The notes: generated by a model not told the origin, from the sequence alone. Numbered from the stretch's first letter, positions 37,513 to 49,836 are shown. The stretch is 64,000 nucleotides of DNA from Leptospira weilii (GCF_006874765.1 NZ_CP040840.1:2105001-2169000), one strand, 5' to 3'. Numbers and translations: made by a program.

Positions 37513-37899
37513 ATGGGTAAACCAAAAGACAAAGAAGAAGTCTGGAAAGAGCTAACGCAAGAAGGCGTAACGCAGTTTAAAACCATTTTAAGCGCCATAG
37601 AAAAGTTCCAGAGCATAACTTTACGATCTGAAACGAGTGAAGGTTCTCCTTGGGATTTTAAAAGGGATCTGTTAAAAGCTAAAGAGTGCAGAATTTACGT
37701 GAAGGCTACAGACGATAGGCATGTTTTCCTGATTTATGCTGAGATAGTAGAGGAAGAAAAGGTCAGAAGAGAAAACTGGATCCATGTGGACGGTATTCAA
37801 GAGGCTCGGGAAGTTTTTGAAAGTCAAGGCAAGTTAGGACATCCGGTCTTCGACATTCTTTGCTTGAGTGATATTTATCACCAATACAGAACTGTTTAA
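37513..37899 (+). CDS. Hypothetical protein (128 aa)
   Basis: Soluble, charged, helix-strand protein ([45 protein letters not shown] region) ending in a [11 protein letters not shown] helix. No family recognised. A weak purine-rich stretch (AGGAATGAAAG) lies upstream. It stands alone between the HEPN gene and the convergent gene at 38005. Confidence 0.5.
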   Translation: MGKPKDKEEVWKELTQEGVTQFKTILSAIEKFQSITLRSETSEGSPWDFKRDLLKAKECRIYVKATDDRHVFLIYAEIVEEEKVRRENWIHVDGIQEAREVFESQGKLGHPVFDILCLSDIYHQYRTV

Positions 37900-38004
37900 A
37901 TTGTTTATGACTAAGTATGATGATTACCTTATATTAAGAGGTTCTCGGGTCAAAAAAGGTTCGGAGTATCAGTTTTCCAATACTCCGAAACCTGTCAGAG
38001 CCTT

Positions 38005-39036
38005 TTAGAATTCTTCGCCGACTTCGTAATCTTCAAAATCATCGTAATCTTGAAGCGTTTTTGAAATCTTGAGTTTGTCTTGAAGATTTTGAATCATTCT
38101 TTCATTCCGATTCAAAAATCGCAGAGCATGTTGCAGTTCACCTTTGACTTTCTCGGTATCTTTCATCCAAGTATTCAAACCTTTCAGTATGGAGTGCAAT
38201 GAAATCCCTAAGACATCCTCGTAAATTTTGTCAATTTTAATCCTTCCAAAATCGGGTGCCAATGATTCTTGAGTATCGAGAATCTCTCGATTCTTGTCAT
38301 AAGAATTTGACATTTGAGGACTCGTTAAAATTTCAAGAACTTTGAACCAATCGGCATCAACTCTCATGCTTCTAACCACTTCAAAAAATTTAGCGAGATT
38401 GTTGTTCAATATGGAACATACATCTGTCATATCAATGCTGTCAAATTGATAACTCATATCGTATTCTAAAGCCAATTGAGAAAAACCAGTTACAACAAAC
38501 CGTATATGCACGACTGAATCATGTTCTCCATTGCCAAACGCAAATTCCAGATCATAGTCATAATCTTCAAGAACGTAAACGGAATTATTTTTCGTTTTTA
38601 CAATGTCCTCAACCGCCATGCGATGGAGTAATTTTTTTAAGAACGAAAAATCCTCTGAACAGAGATCAAATTTACAGTTGAACGTAGCTCTTTCTATAAA
38701 AAACGAATCCCAGTCTTTGACGATAATTCCGGATTCAATTAGAGTCTTATTCAGATTATCAGCGATTCTCCTCTGAGTTGGATAACCTTTTACCTTCTGC
38801 CAGAACCTTTCAAAGTTAAAAGTTAATTGCATGCCCCACTCGGTAAATGAGACCTTTAATCCTTCAAGTTCCGATTCTCTTTTAGTTTCAATGTTCTCGT
38901 TAAAGACAACATCATTCATACTTGTTGAGATGACCATTTCACCGATCCATATATCAGTGCTAAATCCCTTTCGAGGATTTAATCTTTCCCAAAAACCTTC
39001 TTTTCTTATGCCTACGTTTATTGAATCGTTTATCAT
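38005..39036 (-). CDS. Unknown protein, possible Rep relative (343 aa)
   Basis: AAGGAG lies before the ATG. Residues 85-130 read F-N-F-E-R-F-W-Q-K-V-K-G-Y-P and then ESGIIVKDWDSFFIERATFN, parallel to ASAGLPVKDWTKVILSRLDV in the split Rep-like protein at 39576, so the two may share the same replication-initiator fold. The C-terminus is a coiled coil (LQHALRFLNRNERMIQNLQDKL) with an acidic tail. Transcribed divergently from the Rep-like gene across a 540-bp region. Function is not established. Confidence 0.5.
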   Translation of the reverse strand: MINDSINVGIRKEGFWERLNPRKGFSTDIWIGEMVISTSMNDVVFNENIETKRESELEGLKVSFTEWGMQLTFNFERFWQKVKGYPTQRRIADNLNKTLIESGIIVKDWDSFFIERATFNCKFDLCSEDFSFLKKLLHRMAVEDIVKTKNNSVYVLEDYDYDLEFAFGNGEHDSVVHIRFVVTGFSQLALEYDMSYQFDSIDMTDVCSILNNNLAKFFEVVRSMRVDADWFKVLEILTSPQMSNSYDKNREILDTQESLAPDFGRIKIDKIYEDVLGISLHSILKGLNTWMKDTEKVKGELQHALRFLNRNERMIQNLQDKLKISKTLQDYDDFEDYEVGEEF

Positions 39037-39575
39037 AGACGACTCCTTTTGCTGTTTTAGTTTCTGAACGCAAAGAAGATATACGAGAGCTAATGTATAG
39101 CTTTCCTATACACAGAACTTTGCTGAATATATAGTAGCGCCGTTCAACACTACGCGTTGTTAGATTATCATTTTCAGAAGCTTTAAGGCATACGCGGCAG
39201 ACCGAGTATTGAGAAGCTCTAAGAGAGTACCTTGTCTTTTAAATTACGGAAGCCAAGTTACTTTTCACAATTTGAACACATGCTCTTTATCTTTTTATAA
39301 GAAATATATTGAGCATGATGAAAGAAATTTACCATGACTCAAAATGAAAGTCAAGATTTTTTTTGGAAGCGTATAACGTGTACGGGACACAGCTTTTCAA
39401 TTTTATCTAAACCTATGAGATAACCCTGGCTTAGATATTCCGGTTCTTTTTGTTTTAATAAGAAGCGTTACTAAGGACAATTTCAAAGTTTATTATGTAA
39501 TATATTCCAAGTAGTTTGATTGCCTAAGACTTTGAACTTTTTTCCCTTATTATTTGAAAAAAGAACAAAATTTGT
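39037..39575. promoter_or_regulatory. Divergent control region / possible replication origin
   Basis: 539 bp without a gene between two divergent Rep-like genes. TGTATAG-CTTTC-CTATACA (39094-39112) is a perfect 7-bp inverted repeat close to the 39036 start and could be an operator. AT-rich stretches near 39290-39350. A replicon origin is plausible by position but no iterons were found. Confidence 0.35.
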
Positions 39576-40259
39576 ATGGCAAGATTTTTGAAATACGCTG
39601 GATTAGGATTAAGCTTCGGAAATTTCAATGAAGCAAGAAAGACTTTGAATTTGAAAAACCCTTTTGATTACTTAGGCATCGATACAATTCGACTATATCT
39701 ACCAACATCAAACATAGAATTTGAAGAATTTTCTCGTGCTATAAGACTTCGAAATGGCCTGAAGAGACTTAAATTTAATGACCAACAATCCGGAGTTATA
39801 GCTTGTGAATTCATAAAATCGGATGGCTTTAGATATTATACAGTAAGGGTTTCACTTTCTCGTCTATACAATGGTATAAATTACTCCTCCTATTCTCCTT
39901 TCGACTACAAGGACACAATAGAACGTTTGGATCCAATCTTGGCAAGTGCCGGTCTTCCGGTGAAGGATTGGACTAAAGTGATTTTATCTCGATTGGATGT
40001 GTTCTTAAATATAGAATTGGAACACCCCTATGAGCATTATACCCCCATTCTAAAGACAATTTCTCTGCCTAGAACCAAACTGGAATCCTATGAAACATCG
40101 AAGTATCTGAAGAACAAACAGATAACTTTAATGACCTATGATAAAAAGGACCAACTCGAAAAAAGGAAAAATGTTAAAATACAGGACAATGTTCTGCGTA
40201 TTGAACTCCGGTATTTGAAAGGACAGAAAATTAAAAAAACCTTTGGTACTAACCTTTTA
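39576..40259 (+). pseudogene. Rep-like replication initiator, N-terminal part (split by IS630)
   Basis: 228 codons. Features of gene II/X-type phage and plasmid replication proteins: G-I-D-T-I-R-L-Y-L-P start, LSRLDVFLNIEL, a YDK motif and LRIELRYLK near the end. The frame reaches the TA at 40258-40259 where the IS630 copy starts. Joining TTA to ATC at 41265 continues the same frame (…T-N-L-L / I-E-G-V-L…), giving a 578-residue protein. Confidence 0.55.
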
Positions 40260-41264
40260 CTGATCCCTATAAAAATAAGTACCTAAATACCAGCTTGTCT
40301 CCAATAACTATCGAAACTGATTGTATTTGATTTCAATATTCCTAAAGTAGATTTAGTTCTTTGAATCAATTGGCTAAGATTCTCCGGACAAAAATTAGCC
40401 ATATAGTTTTTCTTCCAACGACACCAGATATATTCTTGCGGATTTAACTCCGGAGCATAAGGGGGAAAAATTTCTAATCTAAGTCTTTTCTCATTCTCTT
40501 TTAAAAATTCATTCATTGCTTTGCTTTTACGAACAGATAGATTATCCCAAACTATTAAAATCTTTTTGCGATTTTTCTTTAGAAGTATCTTTAAAAAATA
40601 AATAAGCTCCAAGTCATACGGATTCTGGCTGATTCCGCTAAGACATCTTGTGACGAAGAATCGGTGTCTTTCCGATTAAGCTCCAAGTTTTTACCGTATA
40701 TGGATTCTGGCTGATTCCGCTTTCATCTAAAAATATGACCTTAAACCCTTCATTCTCTGCTTTTTTTTATACCGGGCCAAGTTTTCGTTTTCTTTCCAAC
40801 GCTCTTCTTTTTGGTTTTTGATACGAAAACCCTAATTGATGCAAGAGAGTTCCCACATAATCTTGATGATACGTTACTCCGAATTTTTTTCGTATGATTT
40901 CCAATACGCGATACGTTGACCAAAGTTCATTCGGATAACCGTTACTTATCGGACCTTTCAAGATGATTCTTTTTAATTCTTTCTTCTCTGAAATGCTCAA
41001 CTTGGTCGGTCGACCTCGTTGGCCATTCCATTTTACTCCTTCGATTCCTTCCGATTCATATTTATCTCGCCAACGCATTACCGATTGCTTACTGACTCCA
41101 AGCTCTTTGCTTACTCTATAACATGTATAGCCCTTCTCAAGTAAACGAATTCCCTTCAACCTACGCTTTTCCAAACGTTTTAACTTTTCCCTTTCTAATC
41201 TTTGCATTATGACAATGGGATATGATCGATATATTTTTGGTACTCTTTTTTGTAGGGATCAGTA
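40258..41264 (-). mobile_element. IS630-family insertion sequence (copy 2, defective)
   Basis: 1007 bp, inserted in the minus orientation in the Rep-like gene, with TA at both sides. Ends are the same as copy 1 (20478-21559). The transposase is broken twice: a ~25-bp deletion in the first frame (near 40795, protein ends [11 protein letters not shown]) and replacement of ~85 bp in the catalytic half by a second copy of a 33-bp piece (GCGGAATCAGCCAGAATCC and on, near 40615-40650). It cannot move itself but its ends remain usable. Confidence 0.88.
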
Positions 41265-42317
41265 ATCGAAGGAGTGTTGAAGAATTCAGATAATAGAATT
41301 AAACTGGAATTAAGAAAGGAACAAGGTAAAGGTTATAGGCTTCCCTTTGCTTGGGACTATTTACCTTATTCAATTGAAAGGAAAACAATTATACGCAGTA
41401 TCCCAATGGCTCTGAAGGAAACTTTGAGGATCCTGGATTCAAATCTTTACAAGATTAACTACAACACAGCCACAGGTGTTCTATATCAGAATAACACTGA
41501 GCTTCTATCTGAGAGCTTCATTTCTAAAATTGAAGGTGCAGGTTCGATTTGGAAGAAGGAAAGACTCAATAAGGAAGGTGAATCAAATTCATTTCAGATT
41601 ACTGAGGGAAACCGAGTTGGTGGAGAAAAAACAATCTTCAAAGTCTTGAATTACTGTTTATCAAAAGGAATGGATTACGAACAGACAAAGGAATTCTGTC
41701 TTAACTGTAATTATGGAAGTAAGGATCTTACTGCGATCGCTAAGAATCCGAATGGTAAAGAGGAGAAAGAGTTAAGGATTCTTTATGAGTATTGTAAGAT
41801 CAATTTCAAGAGTGAATATGCCCCTTCAGGGATTGGAGATAAACAGATTCAAAACTTTCATTCTAATTTACAGTATCTAACTCCGATTGATTTGCAATGG
41901 ATTGATGCCCAAGTTTATTATACATTCGATTATATGAGAAACAAGACATACGATACCTTTAAACTCGTTATGAAGGAGATTGTGGGCAAACACAATTACG
42001 ATGTTTTCGTAAACAAAAGGAAAATTTCTGATTCTGTAAGACTAAAGAAGGAAGTAAAAGAAAAACTTTGTGAAGGAATGCAGCTCCCTGATATTTTCTT
42101 ACATAGACTTAAAGCTCATTACAAGATAAAATTCAGCGTAAAGGAATTTAAGAATAAAATTCTAAATCAAACTCGGATATTTGCTCCAATTGATAATGGC
42201 ATTAAAGGTGGGTTTCTGAATCTTCCTCATATTCGTTCCTGTAAACAATATACTCTTACGTATGATAACTTGTGGATAGAATACTTCGGAGATCAATTCG
42301 AGAAGAAAATTTTGTAG
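41265..42317 (+). pseudogene. Rep-like replication initiator, C-terminal part
   Basis: 350 residues continuing the gene at 39576-40259 (see there). Helical, basic; contains YCLSKGMDYEQTKEFCLNC and later KRKISDSVRLKKEVKEKLCEGMQL. A GTG at 41274 could restart translation. No catalytic motif visible. It converges with the DUF932 gene 3 bp away. Confidence 0.55.
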
Positions 42318-42320
42318 CAT

Positions 42321-43259
<939 letters not shown>

Positions 43260-43332
43260 AACTCAGATTGAATGAATTTAAAAAAGAAGCGTGCATCTAA
43301 AAGAAACACGCTCTAAAATTCTTAGCTTTTAG

Positions 43333-44475
43333 TTACTTAAACGAGTCCAAAAAGTCTATATCTAAATCTTTCCAGAGGGGATAAGCAGAGAATCTTCCAT
43401 ACAGAGCATATACTCTCCAAGGACCTTTGGCGTTTACAGAATATAAATCCAATGCTACTTCTATTAGATCCGATTTTCTTGAAATTTTCTCAAGCGTAAT
43501 GTTATTCTTATATGGAACAAAATAAAGTAGATTTGTTTCGCCATCGTATTCAATTTCCCATATAATCTTTCCATTTTTCTGGAATAATTTTACATCTTGT
43601 TTGAATCCAGTTTCAGAATTTTTTTCTAAAACTAAGCGAGTGAAGATTTGGAAAAATTGGTATTTTCCCGCTGGTTCTCCATTCCAATCTAAAACCATAT
43701 TCTTTAGATAGGGTTTAACGAATGAATATCGATTTCCTAAATTAGTCTGAACTTTTTTATCTAAAAGATTGTTAAGGAATTTTTCAGCTTGCTCCTCAAT
43801 CTCTTTATCATTTACTTTCTGTAAAAAATGAACTAAATCACGAACAGAATTTTTGTTAACCTTTTCCCATTCAGAAAGTTCGTTTTGTATTTGTAAGCGT
43901 TCGGCCATTTTCGACTTATTCTCATTTTCAATTTTTAAAGTGGATTTTGCAATATTGGGTGCGATTGTATTCAGAAGTTTTAAAAATTTAGTTTTTTTAT
44001 AATCCTCAATTTCAGAACTAAGTGTAAAAATGTTATAAAAGACGAATGGAAGCCAAACCCAAAGCGTTTTATCTTCAGTATATCTTTCCACTCTTTCTAT
44101 TTTTCCATTGATCTCATATTTGACCTTAACACCAGATTCATACGATTTCCAACAAGGCATCAAAATACAAAGGTTAAAAATACCAATTTTTCCGTAAGAA
44201 TTGTCTTCCTCTCTGGGAGAATATTCTTGGAAAACGATTTGAATCTTATCTTTCTCTGTTTCTGAATATTCAGTAAGATCAATATACTTGCTCAGATCCT
44301 TCTTCACCATTTCTTTAAGAGTCGGACCTCCCAACGATCCAGGTCCAATTACAGCTTTAGGTTTTGTCAAAGATTCAAATTTTTCAACCGTATAATTAGG
44401 TTTAACTGTGTGTAAGCAATTCGCAGAAAAGAAACACAGTCCTAAAAGTGAATAAATCAAATTCAATTTTTGCAA
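43333..44475 (-). CDS. Lipoprotein of unknown function (380 aa)
   Basis: TTG start with AAGGAG eight bases upstream. Signal peptide with a lipobox ending FFSANC. The mature protein has a short hydrophobic helix (LWVWLPFVFYNIFTLS) near residue 150 and a helical middle; the C-terminal part is beta-rich. No family recognised. First of a set of envelope genes (43333-46538) transcribed as one minus-strand run. Confidence 0.65.
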   Translation of the reverse strand: MQKLNLIYSLLGLCFFSANCLHTVKPNYTVEKFESLTKPKAVIGPGSLGGPTLKEMVKKDLSKYIDLTEYSETEKDKIQIVFQEYSPREEDNSYGKIGIFNLCILMPCWKSYESGVKVKYEINGKIERVERYTEDKTLWVWLPFVFYNIFTLSSEIEDYKKTKFLKLLNTIAPNIAKSTLKIENENKSKMAERLQIQNELSEWEKVNKNSVRDLVHFLQKVNDKEIEEQAEKFLNNLLDKKVQTNLGNRYSFVKPYLKNMVLDWNGEPAGKYQFFQIFTRLVLEKNSETGFKQDVKLFQKNGKIIWEIEYDGETNLLYFVPYKNNITLEKISRKSDLIEVALDLYSVNAKGPWRVYALYGRFSAYPLWKDLDIDFLDSFK

Positions 44476-44599
44476 AGTAAGACTCCTTAGATTCTAATCT
44501 AAATTGGTTTATAAATTCTTTGGGAGAAAAAGGAATTGGAAATTATCCTATTCGAATATTAGTTTAAGAAATTGGAATAAACGACTGGATTTGGAATTT

Positions 44600-45139
44600 T
44601 CATTCTTTCATTCCAATTGTTTCGCTTGATTCAGATTCAACGACTGAAGTAATCTTACATTCGTAGTGTTTTACTTCTTTCGTGAAAAAGTTTTTGATAC
44701 CGGAATCTCTTCCTATAACAAGACTGATATTAGCCACAGATTTAGGTAATATGTAATTGTTTTGATATTCTCGTACCGGTCCTTTTTCAATGGGGAACTT
44801 TGTAGCCGATAAATACTCCCATTGAAGCTGAACATTCTGTAATTTATATAGAGTTTTATTCGTAATTTTTCCTTTGCAGGTGAGTTCAAATTCTCTATCC
44901 GATTCCGGAGTAAGATGGGCTAAAAATGCGTCTCCAAAATGTCCTGCGCCACTTTGCATAGGTAGTTTTCGAACAGAGCAACTACATTTTTCAATATAAA
45001 CCGTATCTTTTTTGTTTAGTAAAAACAAAGCAGCCTTAGGAGCCGGTTGCGATACTACAGGAATTGAATTTAATGTTTGTTCGTTTTGACTGGAACAAGT
45101 TAGAAAAAAGAAACTTACGATTACACTGATTACTTTCAT
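44600..45139 (-). CDS. Small lipoprotein (179 aa)
   Basis: Signal peptide MKVISVIVSFFFLTCSSQNE with lipobox FLTC. Two near cysteines (EKCSCSVRKL) and a beta-rich body. AAAGGTG precedes the ATG. Some similarity in layout to the lipoprotein at 59216-59809 (C-S-C / C-L-C-V motif) but no family recognised. Confidence 0.6.
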   Translation of the reverse strand: MKVISVIVSFFFLTCSSQNEQTLNSIPVVSQPAPKAALFLLNKKDTVYIEKCSCSVRKLPMQSGAGHFGDAFLAHLTPESDREFELTCKGKITNKTLYKLQNVQLQWEYLSATKFPIEKGPVREYQNNYILPKSVANISLVIGRDSGIKNFFTKEVKHYECKITSVVESESSETIGMKE

Positions 45140-45286
45140 TAGATTTGCACCTTTCTATTTTAGATCATTATTTAATTTGAATACGAGAGAAAAGAACATT
45201 GAAAATTCACACTTCATGAAGTATCTCCTTAGGTTTTAAATCTTACAGACTTTCTTCTCATTCGAAATGAATGGATTTAAACATGA

Positions 45287-46135
45287 TTACCTCGGTAGCT
45301 CGTATTTTTCAATTTCAGGAAAGTTGCTCTGACGAAACTTACGAAGTTCACTTTCCGATTCCAAAATGGAACCTTCAATTGCTTGGATTGTTTTTTTGAA
45401 AGTCATAGTTCCAGAGATGGAATTTGTCTGAATAGAGAGTGAGGAGAACAAAGCCGAATAGTCTTTAGAAATTCTTTTTTGTAACCATATAAACGTTACA
45501 GCTAAGCCGATCAAACCTCCCACAATAGGGAAGAATGGAAAAAAAATAAAGACGATTGATGCAGAGAATAAGCCAACAGAGAGAAAGTTTAGTTTTTTCT
45601 GAAATTCATCTCCATCTGGTTGGAGAGTATAGAAAAAGTTTTTTCCCCAGTTTGAAAAATAGTCTTTTGCAAATTCTTTTCTATCGATAGATTTCAGGAA
45701 TGATTCATATTTTTCAAAATAAAGATCACCTTCTGTAATTGCTTTGGCGGATGCACTCTCCAAAACCTTATCTAAAGACTCAATTGCTTGCGAATAGAAT
45801 TCCTTGTCTTGAATTTGTTCAAAAGATTGAGAGGAGATTCCTTCTGATGTAATTCTTGTTTTAACAATTCTTGCGGCAGTATAAGCTGGAATTTCAGAGT
45901 ACTTTCCTGAACCGATCTCTTCTGCAAACTTTTTCATTTCAAAGATAAAGTCTCTGAGATACTTCTGATATTCCCGGTTTTTTTGTTCTAGTTCGAGTAA
46001 GAAGGTTTGTCTTTCCAACTCTACGTTTTGTTTGTTCTGTAGTTCAAAATTCGCCTTTGCGATTTTCTCATTCGACTTTGTTTGTTCCGAAAGAATCCTG
46101 TTTGTCTTCTTCTGTTCTTTGTACATTGAACCCAT
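45287..46135 (-). CDS. Membrane protein with N-terminal coiled coil (282 aa)
   Basis: Residues 1-75 are a long coiled coil (EQKKTNRILSEQTKSNEKI), then a helical domain and two transmembrane helices at about 180-220 (FLSVGLFSASIVFIFFPFFPIVGGLIGLAVTFIW region), with a cytoplasmic helical tail. AAGGAG lies upstream of ATG 46135. No family recognised; the layout recalls structural or assembly proteins of small phages, which is only a guess. Confidence 0.6.
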   Translation of the reverse strand: MGSMYKEQKKTNRILSEQTKSNEKIAKANFELQNKQNVELERQTFLLELEQKNREYQKYLRDFIFEMKKFAEEIGSGKYSEIPAYTAARIVKTRITSEGISSQSFEQIQDKEFYSQAIESLDKVLESASAKAITEGDLYFEKYESFLKSIDRKEFAKDYFSNWGKNFFYTLQPDGDEFQKKLNFLSVGLFSASIVFIFFPFFPIVGGLIGLAVTFIWLQKRISKDYSALFSSLSIQTNSISGTMTFKKTIQAIEGSILESESELRKFRQSNFPEIEKYELPR

Positions 46136-46169
46136 TCTTCATTTCTCCTTTTTGAATGCTGTTTGCGGT

Positions 46170-46331
46170 TTATCCGTTAATCATTGTTTCCGTTCGATGA
46201 GAAACAGCCCAAATAGATGCGAAGATCCATCCGACGAGCGAAGCCATCAGACAGAACGAGATCACGGAACGAATGAGATTGCCTGTAATCAAGAAATAGA
46301 TACAGGGAAGGAAGATGGCTAATAGTTTCAT
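46170..46331 (-). CDS. YqaE/Pmp3-like small membrane proteolipid (53 aa)
   Basis: Two hydrophobic segments: MKLLAIFLPCIYFLITGNLI and CLMASLVGWIFASIWAVS; the L-V-G-W-I-x-x-x-I-W-A-V pattern is that of the Pmp3/YqaE (UPF0057) family. AAGGAG lies before the ATG. The family affects membrane potential and salt stress in other organisms. It sits between the coiled-coil membrane protein and a 60-aa frame, same strand. Confidence 0.7.
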   Translation of the reverse strand: MKLLAIFLPCIYFLITGNLIRSVISFCLMASLVGWIFASIWAVSHRTETMING

Positions 46332-46355
46332 TTTAAAAACTCCTTATATACGCTT

Positions 46356-46538
46356 CTACTGAGAGATTGGGACTAAGGCTGGAAGATTACAGAAAGTGAA
46401 TCTAAGAATGGAACGATCTCGTTCCAACGAAACGACTGAATTCCCGATACAAACCAAATCTTCCTTTTCCCTTCGAATTCCAAGGATACTGGCTTTCCAG
46501 ATCACTGAATGATTCGTAGAAAAGAGTATTCCATGCAT
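46356..46538 (-). CDS. Possible small protein (60 aa)
   Basis: AAAGGAC about 7 bp before the ATG, and position as first gene behind the palindromic operator, are the only support. The sequence (MHGILFSTNHSVIWKASILG ...) shows no domain or signal peptide. It might be leader sequence rather than a gene. Confidence 0.3.
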   Translation of the reverse strand: MHGILFSTNHSVIWKASILGIRREKEDLVCIGNSVVSLERDRSILRFTFCNLPALVPISQ

Positions 46539-46617
46539 AAAACCCGTCCTTTTTCTGCTTCACATTACGGAGGAGTGCAAAATCGTACGTGTGCGTCCAA
46601 ATTAGTCCTCAGAACCT

Positions 46618-46638
46618 TATTATGTTAATAACATAATA
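46618..46638. promoter_or_regulatory. 21-bp palindromic operator
   Basis: TATTATGTTAATAACATAAT A is an inverted repeat of 10 bp arms about a central base. It lies 15 bp before the repressor-like start at 46653 and about 80 bp from the divergent gene at 46538, so it probably is the binding site of that repressor and controls both directions. Confidence 0.6.
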
Positions 46639-46652
46639 AATCAAGGATAATT

Positions 46653-47090
46653 TTGTTGACATATTTCAGAATGGCTTCAAAAAACACAGAAATTTACTTT
46701 GGTGCTAAGGCGAAGGCTGTAATTGATGCGTCCGGTGATACCCAGGTTGTGGCTGCTAAGAAACTGGGTTTGTCCGTTCCGGGACTTGGAAGTATTACTC
46801 AGAATCGAGTGAAAACGACTGCTTATGAAGTTTTGCTGGCGTTTGTTCGTGAGTATAACGTTGATCTAACGTATTTAGTGGACAATTCGATTCCGGTTCT
46901 TCCCATTCGTTACAACTCTTTGAAAGAAAGAAATATGACAGAGACGGACGAGAATAAGGTTTTGTATGATTTGATCGTAACTACGAAAGGCATTCGTGAG
47001 ATTGTTATCAACTTACTCAAATTTCCACCTAAAAAGAGAAAGGCAATTGCGGATATGATTGAGGCTTTGTTGGAAAAGGATGAGTATTGA
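46653..47090 (+). CDS. Phage-type HTH repressor (145 aa)
   Basis: N-terminal helix-turn-helix-like part (AKAVIDASGDTQVVAAKKLGLSVPGLGSITQNRV) with a following YLVDNSIPVLP segment of the CI/XRE repressor kind, and a helical C-terminal dimerisation region. AAGGA at 46643-46647 suits TTG at 46653 or 46656; the ATG at 46671 lacks a ribosome site. The adjacent palindrome suggests autoregulation. Likely master repressor of the 43.3-46.5 kb operon. Confidence 0.6.
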   Translation: MLTYFRMASKNTEIYFGAKAKAVIDASGDTQVVAAKKLGLSVPGLGSITQNRVKTTAYEVLLAFVREYNVDLTYLVDNSIPVLPIRYNSLKERNMTETDENKVLYDLIVTTKGIREIVINLLKFPPKKRKAIADMIEALLEKDEY

Positions 47091-47444
47091 ATTGAGAATC
47101 AATTTGTTTGTTCTTTAATTTTCGGATTCTACATTCCGTGAAATGCCAAAAGAAAAAATAGCATGGATAGAAAATTGATTTTAAAATTCAAATTCGTTGA
47201 TCCATTCTTTGGAATTCCAGTTTTTTAGTTTCTTCGCTCAATTGTTTAAAATTCTCTTTTTCGATTTCAACTAACATTGATGATTTCGGAAGGAATCTCA
47301 ATTTCTAAGAATCATAATTTGAGTTTTTAATCCTTCTTCTATGTTTCTAATTCTTAAGTTTTTGTTCTTGAGAAAACAAAATCATAGAAAAAATTCCTTG
47401 TTTTTAATGTTGGTATCGAGCTTTGCTTTTGTTCATAAAAAATT
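47091..47444. other. 354-bp gap before transposase
   Basis: AT-rich, no gene. Should hold the left end and promoter of the ISXO2/IS1595-like element at 47445, but no inverted repeat of the hairpin-side end could be identified. Confidence 0.3.
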
Positions 47445-48688
<1,244 letters not shown>

Positions 48689-48763
48689 TGACCTAGCCCC
48701 CGAATTTAGAACCAATTAGAATGTTTGAAATCCTCTGAAAAGCATATAATTTTGGAGGAAAAT

Positions 48764-49027
48764 ATGAAGAAACGTTTCAGTGAAGATCAAATTCACAAGA
48801 TATTGAAGGAATCGGAATCAGGGGCATCGACCTCTGATGTTTGTCGTAAGTATGGAATCAGCGGAAATACTTTTTACCGTTGGCGTTCGAAATACGGAGG
48901 TTTAGAACTGAGCGATCTGAAGCGAATGAAGACTTTAGAGGAAGAGAACAGTAAGCTAAAGAAACTATATGCAGAATTAGCTTTAGAAAATGAAGCGATC
49001 AAGATGTTACTCGAAAAAAAGTGGTGA
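48764..49027 (+). CDS. IS3-family OrfA (HTH protein)
   Basis: 87 aa, GGAGG ahead of the ATG. Helix-turn-helix (SEDQIHKILKESESGASTSD, then KYGISGNTFYRWRSKYGG) and a leucine-zipper (LEEENSKLKKLYAELALENE). Ends at an A7G run where a -1 shift would fuse it to OrfB. Confidence 0.88.
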   Translation: MKKRFSEDQIHKILKESESGASTSDVCRKYGISGNTFYRWRSKYGGLELSDLKRMKTLEEENSKLKKLYAELALENEAIKMLLEKKW

Positions 49028-49836
49028 GCCGCGAGCAGAAACGAGAGGCAGTTATGTTGATCAAAACGAAACTTGGAGAACGAAAATCCTGTCGTCTCTT
49101 GCAAATTTCCAGAACCGTCTTTCGGTATCGTTGCGGACTTCAAGACAAAAACAAGGAATTAAAGGATCGAATTCGTTCTTTAGCGTATAAACATAGAAGA
49201 GCGGGATATAGGCAGATCCATTCTTTCATTCGTCAAGGAGAGCATGTAAATCATAAACGAATCTATCGCCTGTATTCCGAATTGGGCTTAAAATACCGAA
49301 TCAAGCGAAAACGAAAGAGGCTGTCATTGCCTACTGTTCCAAAGATTGTTCCTAAGAAATCGGAGGAAAGATGGTCAATGGATTTCATGTCGGATTCGCT
49401 CTATTCGGGAAGAAGATTCAGAATTTTGAATATTATCGATGACTTCGGTCGATTCGCAGTCGTAACGAAGGCGGAATTCTCAATTACTTCAGAAAGATTA
49501 GTAAGGATTTTGAATGAAGTATCCGAAGTCCGTAGTCTACCAAAACAAATTGTTGTGGATAATGGTCCCGAATTCACATCAAAAACATTTTTACGATGGG
49601 CTTTCGAAAAAAGAGTCGATATTCATTTTATCACACCGGGCAAGCCTACTGAAAATGCCTTCATCGAGAGCTTTAACGGAAAAATGCGAAACGAATGTTT
49701 AAATGAAAATTGGTTTAAAGATATCGAAGAAGCCCGGCGCCTCATCGAAGAGTGGAGAATCTTCTACAATTCAGAAAGGCCACATAGCTCACTCGGGGGA
49801 TTAACTCCGGAGGAATATTTAAGACGCTCTGCTTAA
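49021..49836 (+). CDS. IS3-family transposase OrfB
   Basis: 271 aa with the rve integrase core: WSMDFMSD (first D), VVDNGPEFTS (second D) and N-A-F-I-E-S-F-N-G-K (E), and the closing YNSERPHSSLGGLTPEEYL. Upstream part holds the HTH_21 region (GYRQIHSFIRQG). It overlaps OrfA by 7 bp in the -1 frame, so it is normally made as a frameshift fusion. It looks intact. Confidence 0.9.
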   Translation: MVSREQKREAVMLIKTKLGERKSCRLLQISRTVFRYRCGLQDKNKELKDRIRSLAYKHRRAGYRQIHSFIRQGEHVNHKRIYRLYSELGLKYRIKRKRKRLSLPTVPKIVPKKSEERWSMDFMSDSLYSGRRFRILNIIDDFGRFAVVTKAEFSITSERLVRILNEVSEVRSLPKQIVVDNGPEFTSKTFLRWAFEKRVDIHFITPGKPTENAFIESFNGKMRNECLNENWFKDIEEARRLIEEWRIFYNSERPHSSLGGLTPEEYLRRSA

